Made by a program: the position numbers and the translations under genes. A DNA stretch of 34,361 nucleotides, from assembly GCA_004212795.1 (NCBI GenBank), contig SHBR01000018.1:1-34361 (forward strand), given 5' to 3'. Origin of the DNA: Candidatus Thioglobus sp. (GTDB taxonomy: Bacteria; Pseudomonadota; Gammaproteobacteria; Arenicellales; UBA868). The notes under the pieces are model-generated. The model searched no databases. It was given only the letters and a program-made list of their open reading frames with translations, and was not told the DNA's origin. This document shows, piece by piece, positions 16,535 through 25,712 of the stretch (its first letter is position 1; each line of letters opens with the position of its first letter).

Positions 16535-17137
16535 ATGAATCGGCTGGTATCCATTTTTGCCGCTATTGTAATGATCTCGACGTCCCACGGTGTTTTCGCT
16601 GGAGATCCAGCGGCCGGGCAGATAAAAGCGCAGTCTTGCGTTGCATGTCATGGTGCCGATGGCAATAGTACAAATTCGGGGTTTCCGTCATTGGCCGGTC
16701 AGGTTCCGGGCTATATTGAAGGTCAGTTAGCGGCTTTTAAGTCGGGAAAGCGGGCGAACGCTATCATGATGGGAATGGCGCAGCCGCTAAGTCCCGAGGA
16801 TATGGCGGATATTGATGCGTGGTATGCCTCGCAGACTATTACGCCCCGTAGCATCAGTGAGACCCAAATCGAAATTGCAACGCAGGGGGAAGCAATATAT
16901 CGAGGCGGCCTGGCGGCGCTTTCGGTACCGGCGTGTATGGCATGTCATGGGCCGGCCGGACACGGTATTCCATCGAACTTTCCTCGGGTTGCTGGCCAGT
17001 GGCCAGAATATCTTGAGGCACAACTTCTCGCGTTTAAGTCCGGCGAGCGAGCTGGAAAAATTATGGGCCCCATTGCGCATCGACTGACGAATGATCAGAT
17101 ACATGCATTGGCGATTTATATGACGGCCTTACAGTAG
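16535..17137 (+). CDS. Dihaem cytochrome c4-type protein
   Basis: A 200-residue periplasmic electron carrier. A signal peptide (residues 1-22, ending VFA before GDPAAG) is followed by two homologous cytochrome c domains, each with a CXXCH haem site: CVACHG near residue 35 and CMACHG near 133. Distal methionine ligands are probably in the AIMMGMAQ and GKIMGPIAH stretches of each domain. Cytochrome c4 typically donates electrons to terminal oxidases. A clear AAGGAG ribosome site lies about 8 bases before the ATG. The same engB-cytochrome adjacency is seen in many gammaproteobacteria (recalled). The upstream leader contains two stable hairpins. Confidence 0.95.
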   Translation: MNRLVSIFAAIVMISTSHGVFAGDPAAGQIKAQSCVACHGADGNSTNSGFPSLAGQVPGYIEGQLAAFKSGKRANAIMMGMAQPLSPEDMADIDAWYASQTITPRSISETQIEIATQGEAIYRGGLAALSVPACMACHGPAGHGIPSNFPRVAGQWPEYLEAQLLAFKSGERAGKIMGPIAHRLTNDQIHALAIYMTALQ

Positions 17138-17215
17138 TCGCCGCGGTTGACGTGTGATTGGCTGTATCCAGAACCCCATCAATGAGTCGCGATCTTAAAT
17201 ACAAAACGAACGGCT

Positions 17216-18601
17216 ATGGCCACTGAAAAACTGTGGGGTGGAAGATTTGCGACTGACACAGACGCGTTGGTCGAAGCATTTACGGCGTCAGAACATATTG
17301 ATCGACGTTTAGCGCGCTACGACATTATCGGTTCTCAGGCGCACGCGAGAATGTTGGCGGCGCAAGGCGTCATCTCAGAAGCTGAGCGCAACGCGATTCT
17401 GGATGGGCTTGATGCCATATTGACAGAGATTTCTGAAGACCGATTTGAGTGGAAGCCTGAGCTCGAAGATGTTCATATGAATATCGAGGCTCGTCTCACC
17501 GAGCTTGTTGGCGAGCCGGGTAAAAAACTGCACACCGCGCGATCGCGAAATGATCAAGTGGCGACTGATCTTAGACTGTTTACGCGCGACGCCATTGATC
17601 AGATTTCTGATGATTTAACAGCGGTCCAGCAGGCGTTACTGGAAGTTGCTGATCGTGAGGCTGAGTCCATCATGCCCGGGATGACGCACATGCAGACGGC
17701 TCAGCCGATTACCTGTGGTCACCACCTAATGGCATGGTATGCAATGTTGAATCGAGACTGGCAACGATTGTCAGAGTGTCGGTATCGAGTCAATATCTCG
17801 CCGCTGGGCTCTGCAGCGCTGGCAGGTACAGGATTTCCGATTGATCGTGAGATAAGCGCGCAGGCGATGGGATTTGACTCCGTGTCGCTTAACTCGCTGG
17901 ATGGTGTTTCGGATAGAGACTTTGTGGTGGAATTTTGTAGTGCGATTGCACTAATGAATATCCATTTGTCGCGCATCGCAGAGGAACTGGTATTTTGGTC
18001 CTCGCAAAGTTTTGGGTATGTCGATCTCGGTGATGCTTTTTGTACCGGCTCCAGCATCATGCCGCAGAAAAAAAATCCTGACGTGGCAGAGTTGATTCGA
18101 GGCAAAAGCGGTCGTGCTGTGGGTAATCTCGTTTCAATGCTTGTTCTCATGAAAGGCCAACCGCTTGCTTATAACCGTGATAATCAGGAGGACAAGGAGC
18201 CGCTGTTTGACAGTTTTGATAACGCGCATGCCTGTCTCCAGGTGCTTGCGGGCATGGTCTCGAATATGAAATTTAATCATGAGAAGATGCGTGCAGCTGC
18301 GGCCATTGGGCATTCAACTGCTACAGATTTGGCAGACTATTTGGTCCATCGCGGCCTGGCTTTTCGAGATGCGCATGAAGTTGTTGGAGGTGCTGTTCGC
18401 CGGGCTGAATCGAAAGGCGTTGAATTGCATATGCTTTCTTTATCAGAACTGCAGTCCATATCTGATCTCATTTCCGATGATGTTTACGGGGTGCTTACAC
18501 TCGAAGGTTCGGTGAATTCTCGAGACCATGTGGGTGGTACTGCTCCTTCCCAAGTGCGACAGGTGATTAATCGTGCCCAGGCAGAAATAGCGAGCCGGTG
18601 A
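17216..18601 (+). CDS. argH: Argininosuccinate lyase
   Basis: A 461-residue homotetrameric enzyme splitting argininosuccinate into arginine and fumarate, the final step of arginine synthesis. The fumarase/aspartase-superfamily signature [12 protein letters not shown] is intact near residues 281-292 and includes the catalytic serine. [16 protein letters not shown] and [10 protein letters not shown] match the other conserved regions. Length is typical. The ATG lacks a strong ribosome site. lptM and lysA follow closely on the same strand, so the three genes may be co-transcribed. Confidence 0.98.
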   Translation: MATEKLWGGRFATDTDALVEAFTASEHIDRRLARYDIIGSQAHARMLAAQGVISEAERNAILDGLDAILTEISEDRFEWKPELEDVHMNIEARLTELVGEPGKKLHTARSRNDQVATDLRLFTRDAIDQISDDLTAVQQALLEVADREAESIMPGMTHMQTAQPITCGHHLMAWYAMLNRDWQRLSECRYRVNISPLGSAALAGTGFPIDREISAQAMGFDSVSLNSLDGVSDRDFVVEFCSAIALMNIHLSRIAEELVFWSSQSFGYVDLGDAFCTGSSIMPQKKNPDVAELIRGKSGRAVGNLVSMLVLMKGQPLAYNRDNQEDKEPLFDSFDNAHACLQVLAGMVSNMKFNHEKMRAAAAIGHSTATDLADYLVHRGLAFRDAHEVVGGAVRRAESKGVELHMLSLSELQSISDLISDDVYGVLTLEGSVNSRDHVGGTAPSQVRQVINRAQAEIASR

Positions 18602-18612
18602 GGCAATGCAAA

Positions 18613-18777
18613 ATGAAAAAAACTAAACAGAAATTAAGATTTGGAAACCTGCTCAGCCGACTTGGCTTTGCGCTGCTGCTTATGTCGGCGTTAATCATCT
18701 CGGGCTGCGGGCAGAAAGGACCTTTGTATATCCCAGAGAGCCCCTCTGAACAACAGACGCAAGAAGACGAAAGTTGA
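18613..18777 (+). CDS. lptM: LptM (YifL) small lipoprotein
   Basis: A 54-codon gene below the size cut-off of most ORF callers. The protein has a basic start (MKKTKQKLR), a hydrophobic segment to residue 30 and a lipobox ISGC, with Cys32 as the lipidated residue. The diagnostic GCGQKGPLYIP follows, and then an acidic tail. In E. coli LptM associates with the LPS translocon LptD-LptE and promotes its maturation. It starts 11 bases after argH and ends 7 bases before lysA; the lptM-lysA pair is a conserved arrangement. Start and stop were read directly from the sequence. Confidence 0.93.
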   Translation: MKKTKQKLRFGNLLSRLGFALLLMSALIISGCGQKGPLYIPESPSEQQTQEDES

Positions 18778-18784
18778 TCTGAGC

Positions 18785-20038
18785 GTGGATCACTTCGAAT
18801 ATCGTCAAAGCGAGTTGTTTGCCGAAGAGGTATCCCTTGCCTCAATTGCAGCGGAAGTGGGGACGCCTTGTTATGTCTATTCCCGCGCTACCCTTGAGCG
18901 GCATTTTCATGCATTTGATGCTCCTTTTAATGGCTTGGCTCATAGTATTTGCTATGCCGTAAAAGCAAATGGAAACATTGCTGTTTTGCAGGTTTTAGAT
19001 CAAATGGGTGCTGGCTTCGATATCGTGTCCGGTGGGGAACTTGATCGAGTTATTGCAGCCGGCGGACATCCTGACCGGGTGGTATTTTCGGGCGTCGGCA
19101 AGTCAATTGAAGAAATCCGGCATGCGCTTAGACGTGGCGTGCGGACGCTTAGCGTGGAATCAGAGCCCGAACTGCAGCGTATAAACGAAATCGCAATATC
19201 GTTGAATCTTCAGGCGTCCGTTGCGATTCGTATTAATCCGGATGTTGACCCTCGCACGCATCCCTATATTGCAACCGGTCTTCGAGGAGATAAGTTTGGC
19301 GTTCCTTTTGAGGATGCGTTAGCGCTCTACCGGAAAGCAAGCACAATGAGCGGTATTTGCTTGACGGGCATCGCCTGCCACATCGGCTCTCAGTTGACTG
19401 AGGTCGAGCCTTTTTGTGATGCGTTACAACGCGTGCTCGACGTGGTGGAGGAGCTTCACAAGATCGGGATTCATTTGACGCACCTCGACCTGGGTGGGGG
19501 TCTGGGCATTCAATATGCCACTGAAAATCCGCCGTCACCGCAACAATACATTCAGGCGTTAGTTGATGTGCTTAAGACTCGAGAATGCAACATGCATGTG
19601 ACTCTGGAGCCGGGACGGGCAATTGTTGGAAATGCTGGCGTGCTGTTGACCAAAGTCGAGTACATCAAAAAAGGGCCGGATAAAAATTTTGCCATCGTCG
19701 ATGCGGCGATGAACGATTTAATACGGCCAGCGCTATATGAAGCGTGGCACGATGTCGTTGAGGTCAATAAGACGGCGAATCGAGATTCTCGAAAATGTGA
19801 TGTGGTCGGACCAGTTTGTGAGTCGGGAGATTTTCTCGCGCGAGATCGAATGCTTGCGATCGGGCAGGACGACCTTGTGGCAGTGCGGTCGGCTGGCGCC
19901 TATGGATTTGTGATGAGCTCAAATTACAATGCCCGTCCGCGAGCTGCTGAAGTCATGGTGGATGGCGATGCGTTCCATGTGATTCGTGAGCGCGAGTCGA
20001 CCGCATCTCTTTTTTCCGGCGAGCACCTTCTCAGGTAA
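18785..20038 (+). CDS. lysA: Diaminopimelate decarboxylase
   Basis: A 417-residue PLP enzyme converting meso-diaminopimelate to lysine. The alanine-racemase-like barrel carries the PLP lysine in YAVKANGN (Lys60). Further PLP contacts are in HIGSQ and LGGGLGI, and the C-terminal domain has GPVCESGDF, with the active-site cysteine that completes the neighbouring subunit's site. Start codon is GTG at 18785, 7 bases after the lptM stop. In many relatives dapF follows directly; here the next gene is a membrane glycosyltransferase, so the operon has diverged or been interrupted at this point. Confidence 0.97.
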   Translation: MDHFEYRQSELFAEEVSLASIAAEVGTPCYVYSRATLERHFHAFDAPFNGLAHSICYAVKANGNIAVLQVLDQMGAGFDIVSGGELDRVIAAGGHPDRVVFSGVGKSIEEIRHALRRGVRTLSVESEPELQRINEIAISLNLQASVAIRINPDVDPRTHPYIATGLRGDKFGVPFEDALALYRKASTMSGICLTGIACHIGSQLTEVEPFCDALQRVLDVVEELHKIGIHLTHLDLGGGLGIQYATENPPSPQQYIQALVDVLKTRECNMHVTLEPGRAIVGNAGVLLTKVEYIKKGPDKNFAIVDAAMNDLIRPALYEAWHDVVEVNKTANRDSRKCDVVGPVCESGDFLARDRMLAIGQDDLVAVRSAGAYGFVMSSNYNARPRAAEVMVDGDAFHVIRERESTASLFSGEHLLR

Positions 20039-20048
20039 CATTTTTTTC

Positions 20049-21587
20049 ATGATCGTTTTTGACTCAGCTCCTGCAGATCGTCGGTTTCTAGCGGGGGTCC
20101 TGTTTTTTTGTGCGTGCGCAAGCCTGGCCAGTTCGGCGTGGTGTATTCATATTGATGATGTCGTGAACAACGATGCCGTTGAGTACATTCGCGCAGCCGA
20201 ACTTTTTGCCGCGAGAAATTGGTCAGCCGCGTTCAATGTTCATCAGTGGCCTTTTTTCTCAGCGTTAATGTGGATCACGTCAGCTGTATTAGACGTTGAT
20301 TACGAGGTTGCTGGTTATATTCTCAACACCGTTTTTTTCACAGCCGCTCCAATTTTTTTCGTGCTTTCTGTGCACGCATTCGGTGGAACCTCGCGCCGGA
20401 TTCTCACCATTGCTGCGCTAGTGGCGGTGCTCCATCCCTCTTTTAATGAGTATCGCGCCTATATTATTCGTGACGCGGGATATTTAGCGTTTTATCTCGT
20501 TGCGCTGTTTTGTTTTGCACGTCACTCAACCATGCCATCACGTGCAACGGTGTTCGGAGCGATTGTGGCATTGATACTGGCATCATTGTTCAGGATTGAG
20601 GGCGTTGTTTTTTTGTTGGCGACCCCTCTTCTTTTTGTCGCGACCCGCCAGAATACGAATGGCCATCTTTGGAAGCGTCTGAGTATCCTTTTGGTGTCAA
20701 CAGTCCTTTTAGCTATTATTTTAGGGTGGTGGCTGATTGCCCCATCAATACAAAGCGCGTCTGAAAGCCTCCTGTCTAATCCGTTACATGTCGTCATGAG
20801 CGCTTGGGCGCATATCAGCGACATGGTGTCGCAAAAAATGACAGTGCTGCGCTCAGAGTTTCTCAGTCCTTATTCTGCAGAATATGCTTGGGTGCTATTT
20901 GTGTTCGCGGTTGGCATGCTGCTTTTATCCGCAACCTTTACGCAACTAACGATCCCATGGGCGCTATTTATTATTGGTGGACTTTGGGCCGGTCTTCGTT
21001 TCGAGCATAAATCTCAAAACCGGTTGTGGCTCAGCCTGGTGAGCATGCATCTTTCGATTTTGCTCGTGTTTACAGTGATCAAACTTTTTTTGGTTGCCCG
21101 ATATCCCCTTGCGCTGACGATCACCGTACTTATGTTGGCACCGTTTGCTGTCAATCGAATGTTTTCAGTTTCGGCATGGCGACGTTTGAGTGGCCTTCGA
21201 CGTGCCCTCATCACGCTCTTGATCGTTTGGGGTATCGGCGAGAGCGTTAGTGGTCTCGACAACGTCACTCGAGCAGGAGCGATCAAGGACGCTGGCCGTT
21301 GGCTGGCTACCCAAAGCAGTACTGCTGAATCAGTTGTAACCAACGACAGGCGTCTTGCTTACTACGCGGGGCGTCATCAGGATCTTGAATATGTTGAGTC
21401 AAGCGTGTCGAAAATTTTGCATGGTTTGCGTGGAGGCCTTTGGCCCGACGCCGTATACGTCGCGCTCCGGGTCAGTAGGAGCGATCAAACATCAGAAACT
21501 TGGATATTAGAGGCGCTAGGTGCCGCGCCGCTGAGGATCGTTGATTCAGGGATTGGCGATCGGGTAATGATCTATTACCGACCCTAG
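20049..21587 (+). CDS. GT39/PMT-type membrane glycosyltransferase-like protein
   Basis: A 512-residue polytopic protein with about 10-12 membrane segments and a short C-terminal soluble part. After the first helix, the first outer loop contains NNDAVEYIRAAELF, matching the acidic loop motif where GT39/ArnT-type enzymes place their catalytic aspartate. These enzymes move sugars from polyprenyl-phosphate donors to lipids, glycans or proteins outside the inner membrane. The frame is open from a GTG at 19986 inside lysA, but the ATG at 20049 starts the first helix naturally and avoids overlap. It is on the lysA strand, 10 bases downstream of it, and converges on asnB. Donor and acceptor are unknown. 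Confidence 0.72.
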   Translation: MIVFDSAPADRRFLAGVLFFCACASLASSAWCIHIDDVVNNDAVEYIRAAELFAARNWSAAFNVHQWPFFSALMWITSAVLDVDYEVAGYILNTVFFTAAPIFFVLSVHAFGGTSRRILTIAALVAVLHPSFNEYRAYIIRDAGYLAFYLVALFCFARHSTMPSRATVFGAIVALILASLFRIEGVVFLLATPLLFVATRQNTNGHLWKRLSILLVSTVLLAIILGWWLIAPSIQSASESLLSNPLHVVMSAWAHISDMVSQKMTVLRSEFLSPYSAEYAWVLFVFAVGMLLLSATFTQLTIPWALFIIGGLWAGLRFEHKSQNRLWLSLVSMHLSILLVFTVIKLFLVARYPLALTITVLMLAPFAVNRMFSVSAWRRLSGLRRALITLLIVWGIGESVSGLDNVTRAGAIKDAGRWLATQSSTAESVVTNDRRLAYYAGRHQDLEYVESSVSKILHGLRGGLWPDAVYVALRVSRSDQTSETWILEALGAAPLRIVDSGIGDRVMIYYRP

Positions 21588-21661
21588 CGCATTGTCGATC
21601 AGTCAATGTCTCAATAACATCAACCCATGCTTCGCGCCCGCAAGAGATTGGGAGGGGGCAA

Positions 21662-23590
21662 TTAAGCCCGCATCATTTCAGCGGTAAATTCTTGCATGTC
21701 ATCGATCGATAGTCCCTCGAAGTACATCCGATACCAAAGTTCGAGATTGAGCAATATCCACAGTCGAAAGTTATGATCCACTTTTCCGCTGAGATGTTCT
21801 TCGATCAGTGACTGGATAGCATGATGCTCAAATATCCCCATCTCAACGAAGCGAGATTGTGAAAATAGATTTCTTAAAAAATGTTGTAGGTCGTTTCTGA
21901 GCCAGAGTGCAATGGGGAACCCAAATCCTTGCTTTTCCCGGTAGACGAGTTCGCGCGGCAAATAACGCGATGATACCGAGCGCAAGATGTGTTTGAGTTT
22001 CATTCCTTTAAGCTTCATGTGGCTCGGAATGGATGCCGCATATTCGACAAGACGATGATCGACCAGAGGTGATCGATTCTCAAGAGAATGGGCCATACAC
22101 ATCCTGTCTGCAATTACCAGCAGATGATCGGGCATCCGTGTTCGCAAATCGGTGTAGAGCATGCGGTCAACGAGTTCATTTACATTGCCGGCGTTGAAGT
22201 GAGTCAGTATTTTTTCCCGCGAATCTTCTGAATCAAAACTGTCTTGCGCATCAGCGGTGAACAACGCTCTTTTTGACTCATCGGTAAATCGGAGGAAGCT
22301 CATACTGTGGGCATAACGATCGCCCCGCTCACGCAATGACATTTCATTAAGCCATCGGGCTTTCTGCGCGATCGTTTTATACTGAAAGGTATCAGGAATA
22401 AGTCGAATTAATCGTTCGATCACCGTGCGGCGCAACCATGCAGGAAGCACGGCGTAGTAATCAGCCAATCGCTGTCCGGCAAATCGATCATAGCCCGCAA
22501 AACTCTCGTCTCCGCCATCTCCTGAGAGCGCAACTTTCACATGTTGACTGGCGAGTTGGGCAACGAGGTAAACACCGACTCCAAATGGATCCGATGGCTC
22601 ATCCAGGTGATGAATCATCTTCGGGATTTGATGAATCATATTTGATTCCACAATCTCTTCATGAGCTTCCATGCCATATTGCCGGGCCACCATCTGTGCA
22701 TAAGGCAACTCATTAAATGACTGCTCTTTTACGCCGATAGAGAAGACCGGAACTGGATCAGGTTGCAATGTTGCCATCATGGCAGATACGGTTCCGGAGT
22801 CGATACCGCCTGAAAGAAATGCACCGACCCGGACATCGCTCAACATATGGGAATCCACGGTGCTCAGTAGTGTTTGGTGTAATCCTTCTTCGATTTCTTT
22901 CTCGGAGCCTTTTTGTTTTTGCGTAAAGTCGATATCCCAGTATCGCTCAATACGAGAAACACCTTTTTCGAAAACAAGATAACTGCCTGCCGGCAACTTC
23001 ATCACGTTTTTAAAGAACGAAAACTGGTCGGGCATAAACCGGAGTGACATGTAATGCCAGAGTCCCTCGAGTTCTATTTCCGGCTTGATGAGATTCGAGG
23101 ACAGCAACGCTTTCACTTCAGATGCGAAAAATAACCGGTCTGATTCCTGAACAAAAAATAGCGGTTTTTGTCCCATATGATCTCGGGCCAATAACAATCG
23201 TTCTCGGGTTCGATCCCACAGTGCAAATGCGAACATCCCGCGTAGGTGCTTTACACAGTCGTCTCCAAGCTCCTCATACAGGTGCAAAATGACCTCGACA
23301 TCGGTTCGTGTCCGGAAGTGGTGGCCTTTTTCGATTAGGTGTGTTCGTAGTTCAGGACTGTTGTAGATTTCTCCGTTACAGACCAATACCAAATTTTCAT
23401 CCTCATTCAGGATTGGCTGGTGACCGGTTTCCAGGTCGATGATACTGAGACGGGTTTGTGCCAACACCATCGCACCTTGTTGATAATAGCCCTCATCATC
23501 GGGACCTCGGTGCTCGAGCGCGCGAGCCATCTGATTAATGCAATCCCGTTGTTGCGGGTCAGGGCTGAGGATTCCGGCAATTCCGCACAT
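21662..23590 (-). CDS. asnB: Asparagine synthase (glutamine-hydrolysing) family amidotransferase
   Basis: A 642-residue two-domain enzyme. The N-terminal class II glutaminase begins MCGIAGIL (Cys2 nucleophile) and contains LEHRGPDDEGY and CNGEIYN. The C-terminal synthetase has the PP-loop SGGIDS at 260-265 and the ALSGDGGDESFAGY signature. Ordinary AsnB proteins are about 550 residues; the longer form and its setting beside polymer-export genes resemble amidotransferases in exopolysaccharide loci, so the acceptor may be a sugar acid or glycan rather than free aspartate. No exosortase is present here. It is followed on the plus strand by a convergent glycosyltransferase. Confidence 0.88.
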   Translation of the reverse strand: MCGIAGILSPDPQQRDCINQMARALEHRGPDDEGYYQQGAMVLAQTRLSIIDLETGHQPILNEDENLVLVCNGEIYNSPELRTHLIEKGHHFRTRTDVEVILHLYEELGDDCVKHLRGMFAFALWDRTRERLLLARDHMGQKPLFFVQESDRLFFASEVKALLSSNLIKPEIELEGLWHYMSLRFMPDQFSFFKNVMKLPAGSYLVFEKGVSRIERYWDIDFTQKQKGSEKEIEEGLHQTLLSTVDSHMLSDVRVGAFLSGGIDSGTVSAMMATLQPDPVPVFSIGVKEQSFNELPYAQMVARQYGMEAHEEIVESNMIHQIPKMIHHLDEPSDPFGVGVYLVAQLASQHVKVALSGDGGDESFAGYDRFAGQRLADYYAVLPAWLRRTVIERLIRLIPDTFQYKTIAQKARWLNEMSLRERGDRYAHSMSFLRFTDESKRALFTADAQDSFDSEDSREKILTHFNAGNVNELVDRMLYTDLRTRMPDHLLVIADRMCMAHSLENRSPLVDHRLVEYAASIPSHMKLKGMKLKHILRSVSSRYLPRELVYREKQGFGFPIALWLRNDLQHFLRNLFSQSRFVEMGIFEHHAIQSLIEEHLSGKVDHNFRLWILLNLELWYRMYFEGLSIDDMQEFTAEMMRA

Positions 23591-23789
23591 TAATTTTTAA
23601 AAGGTAAGTCCCTAGTTACGGTGCTGTAACGAGAGGTTAAAAGAAAGACTTAGATTCGACTAAGCGGTGCAACAACAGATTGTATCGGTTTCAAGGTCAT
23701 TGAGACATAGAGTAATGCGTCGGACTTCGATACTCGATTTCTGGAAAACTCATGCGACCTGTCGCAATCTGTATAAATTAATGGGTTGC
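23591..23789. promoter_or_regulatory. Upstream region of asnB with a 14-base palindrome
   Basis: This 199-base gap contains the perfect palindrome-like TGCGAC-CT-GTCGCA at 23753-23766 and two small inverted repeats nearer asnB (GTTAC/GTAAC and CTTAG/CTAAG). The two-base loop makes the first one unlikely as an RNA hairpin and better as a protein-binding site. A promoter for asnB on the minus strand is expected here, but I cannot pick convincing boxes. Confidence 0.35.
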
Positions 23790-25709
23790 TCAGCGGGCTT
23801 TAAAGATTCGAAAGTAGTATGGGAAACGCGTGATTGACATCGGCGCGACCGCAATTGATCGAATTAGCATCAATTGATCGGCGGTATTCGTGGGATCAAG
23901 ACGCAGTCGTCCACAGTTACCCGTACCCGCAGCCAGCAGTACGGCGTTTTCCCCCGCCTGGAATTTCACGGTGGTCGATGACTCCCCTCTGCGAGCAACA
24001 AAGCGTTTGTTCTCGCTCCAAAACAACTGCAAAACGCCATCCCCATCGCTTTTGAAGTTGATCGAAATGAGATTGTTCGAAAGAAAATGATCACAGAAGC
24101 TCTGAGAAAGCTCTATCTGGCTGTCCGAAGTAATCGTTTTGAGTTGCCATCCTTCGTCAGTGAATTCGATATCTAGATTTTTTGACCTGATGATCGATGC
24201 CGGATCATTTAAATCCAGTTCGATAAATGGGCCCAGGCCGAGCACTTGCGCGGGAGGATTATAGTAAGGAATAACAAAACGACGCACCGCATCAACGTGT
24301 ACCAAGACAATGACGATACTTGTAAATAAAGCCAGCAAAGGCACTCTGACGCCAATTGCTGATGCGCCAAAAGTCATCGCGGGACGATAACGCGACCAGA
24401 AGCGGGTTTGCCTTATGTGGTTAACAGTGGAAAAAAACAGGATCAAAGGGCACGCCAGAATCGGTATCAGGTATTTACCTTGCACTTGGATTTCTTGAGC
24501 CCACTGATAATAGGCATAGATCAGGAATTGCGAGACGATGGCTAAAAAAAGAAGACCTTCAAAAATAAATTGACGATTTCGGGTTGACGGTCTCCCAGTG
24601 ATAAAACAAAAGATCGCAATGCATGATCGAAAAGGAATAGACACCAGCGCGATCCCAATGACGATGGTGTATAGCAGATACTGAGGAAAACCTACCCGAA
24701 GGCGTAGCCAATCAAGATTTCCGATTGCAGAGATAAGTGTTTCATCTAGAAAATTTTTGTAATCACCCAAAACCAAGCCTAAAAAAGACACGCCTTCAGC
24801 AGCAAATCCTTTCAACTGAGAGGGGTCGAGGTTCATATGTTGCTGACTCAGTTGCGCACCGATCTGAAACAGCAACGGGTCGTGCCAGCCATAATGAAAA
24901 ATATTAAAGCCGATCCACCAGCCACCTCCGAGTACAACGCCAAGTGTCATGAGACTCATCGATGAAACCCACTGACCCGGTTTCGGTCGAGCCAGCAGCA
25001 GTATCGCGATTCCGCCAAACGGTAAAAAAAGCCAGGCCGTAAATTTAGACAGAATTACCAATCCGATTGCGATTCCGGTAGTGAGTGCGAGCGTACGACT
25101 CCCCTGCCGGAGAACGAAATGGGAGAGACAGAAAACCAGTAAAGTCACTGAAAAAATGGCAGCGCTATCATCATTGAGATGGGAGGCAATGAAAGCGAAC
25201 TGCGGCATTAGCCCGACCAACAAAGCGCCGATGAGTCCAATCGCGATTGATTGAAAATATCGGGTTAGCGTTAGGAAAATAAGCGCGACCGTTAGTGAGC
25301 ACAGCACGGCAGAACCGGCTCTCATCAGAATATGTAAATCGATCCCGGTCCAGGACAGGGCCTTTGCTGTTATTGCCGACACGATATAAGGCAAGGGCGG
25401 ACGCAGCGCTCTCGTCGATCCATATGTTGTTAAATTAAGTGTGGCCAGATCTTCCGGCAATACAGCGAGTCGGCCTTCTGAGAAGATAAATCGAGCGCCA
25501 TCGAAATGAGCATCATAGTCCGGACCGGCACCATAGGGCAGCGCGAGAGCGGTCGCAAAATAATAGATCAGAAACACAAGGCCAATCGCGATCGTGCCTC
25601 GGTGAAAATTTTTAATGTCCGGGGTTTTGGTCAACTGAACTTCTCGGTGAGGTTCTCTTGATCGGGTCAGAGCAATTTTTAAACAGTAGATTGAAGGGGG
25701 TGACACCAC
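23790..25709 (-). CDS. Membrane glycosyltransferase-like protein with PMT-type loop
   Basis: A protein of up to 639 residues with about 12 membrane segments and a C-terminal soluble domain of roughly 150 residues that looks beta-rich. The first outer loop has PDYDAHFDGARFIFSEGRL, closely like the PDEPAHF motif of phospholipid-carrier-dependent glycosyltransferases, although the usual glutamate is replaced by tyrosine. RPPLPYIVSA follows, matching the HPPLYY-like second motif. The listed start is a GTG three bases after the protease stop; a TTG at 25634 giving a shorter N terminus is also possible. Its place directly after the protease gene suggests a shared transcript. Sugar and target are unknown. 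Confidence 0.7.
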   Translation of the reverse strand: MVSPPSIYCLKIALTRSREPHREVQLTKTPDIKNFHRGTIAIGLVFLIYYFATALALPYGAGPDYDAHFDGARFIFSEGRLAVLPEDLATLNLTTYGSTRALRPPLPYIVSAITAKALSWTGIDLHILMRAGSAVLCSLTVALIFLTLTRYFQSIAIGLIGALLVGLMPQFAFIASHLNDDSAAIFSVTLLVFCLSHFVLRQGSRTLALTTGIAIGLVILSKFTAWLFLPFGGIAILLLARPKPGQWVSSMSLMTLGVVLGGGWWIGFNIFHYGWHDPLLFQIGAQLSQQHMNLDPSQLKGFAAEGVSFLGLVLGDYKNFLDETLISAIGNLDWLRLRVGFPQYLLYTIVIGIALVSIPFRSCIAIFCFITGRPSTRNRQFIFEGLLFLAIVSQFLIYAYYQWAQEIQVQGKYLIPILACPLILFFSTVNHIRQTRFWSRYRPAMTFGASAIGVRVPLLALFTSIVIVLVHVDAVRRFVIPYYNPPAQVLGLGPFIELDLNDPASIIRSKNLDIEFTDEGWQLKTITSDSQIELSQSFCDHFLSNNLISINFKSDGDGVLQLFWSENKRFVARRGESSTTVKFQAGENAVLLAAGTGNCGRLRLDPTNTADQLMLIRSIAVAPMSITRFPYYFRIFKAR

Positions 25710-25712
25710 ATT

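Noticed and set aside
19986-20048. GTG start for the first glycosyltransferase inside lysA
   Set aside because: It would overlap conserved lysA sequence by 53 bases; the ATG at 20049 begins just before the first membrane helix.
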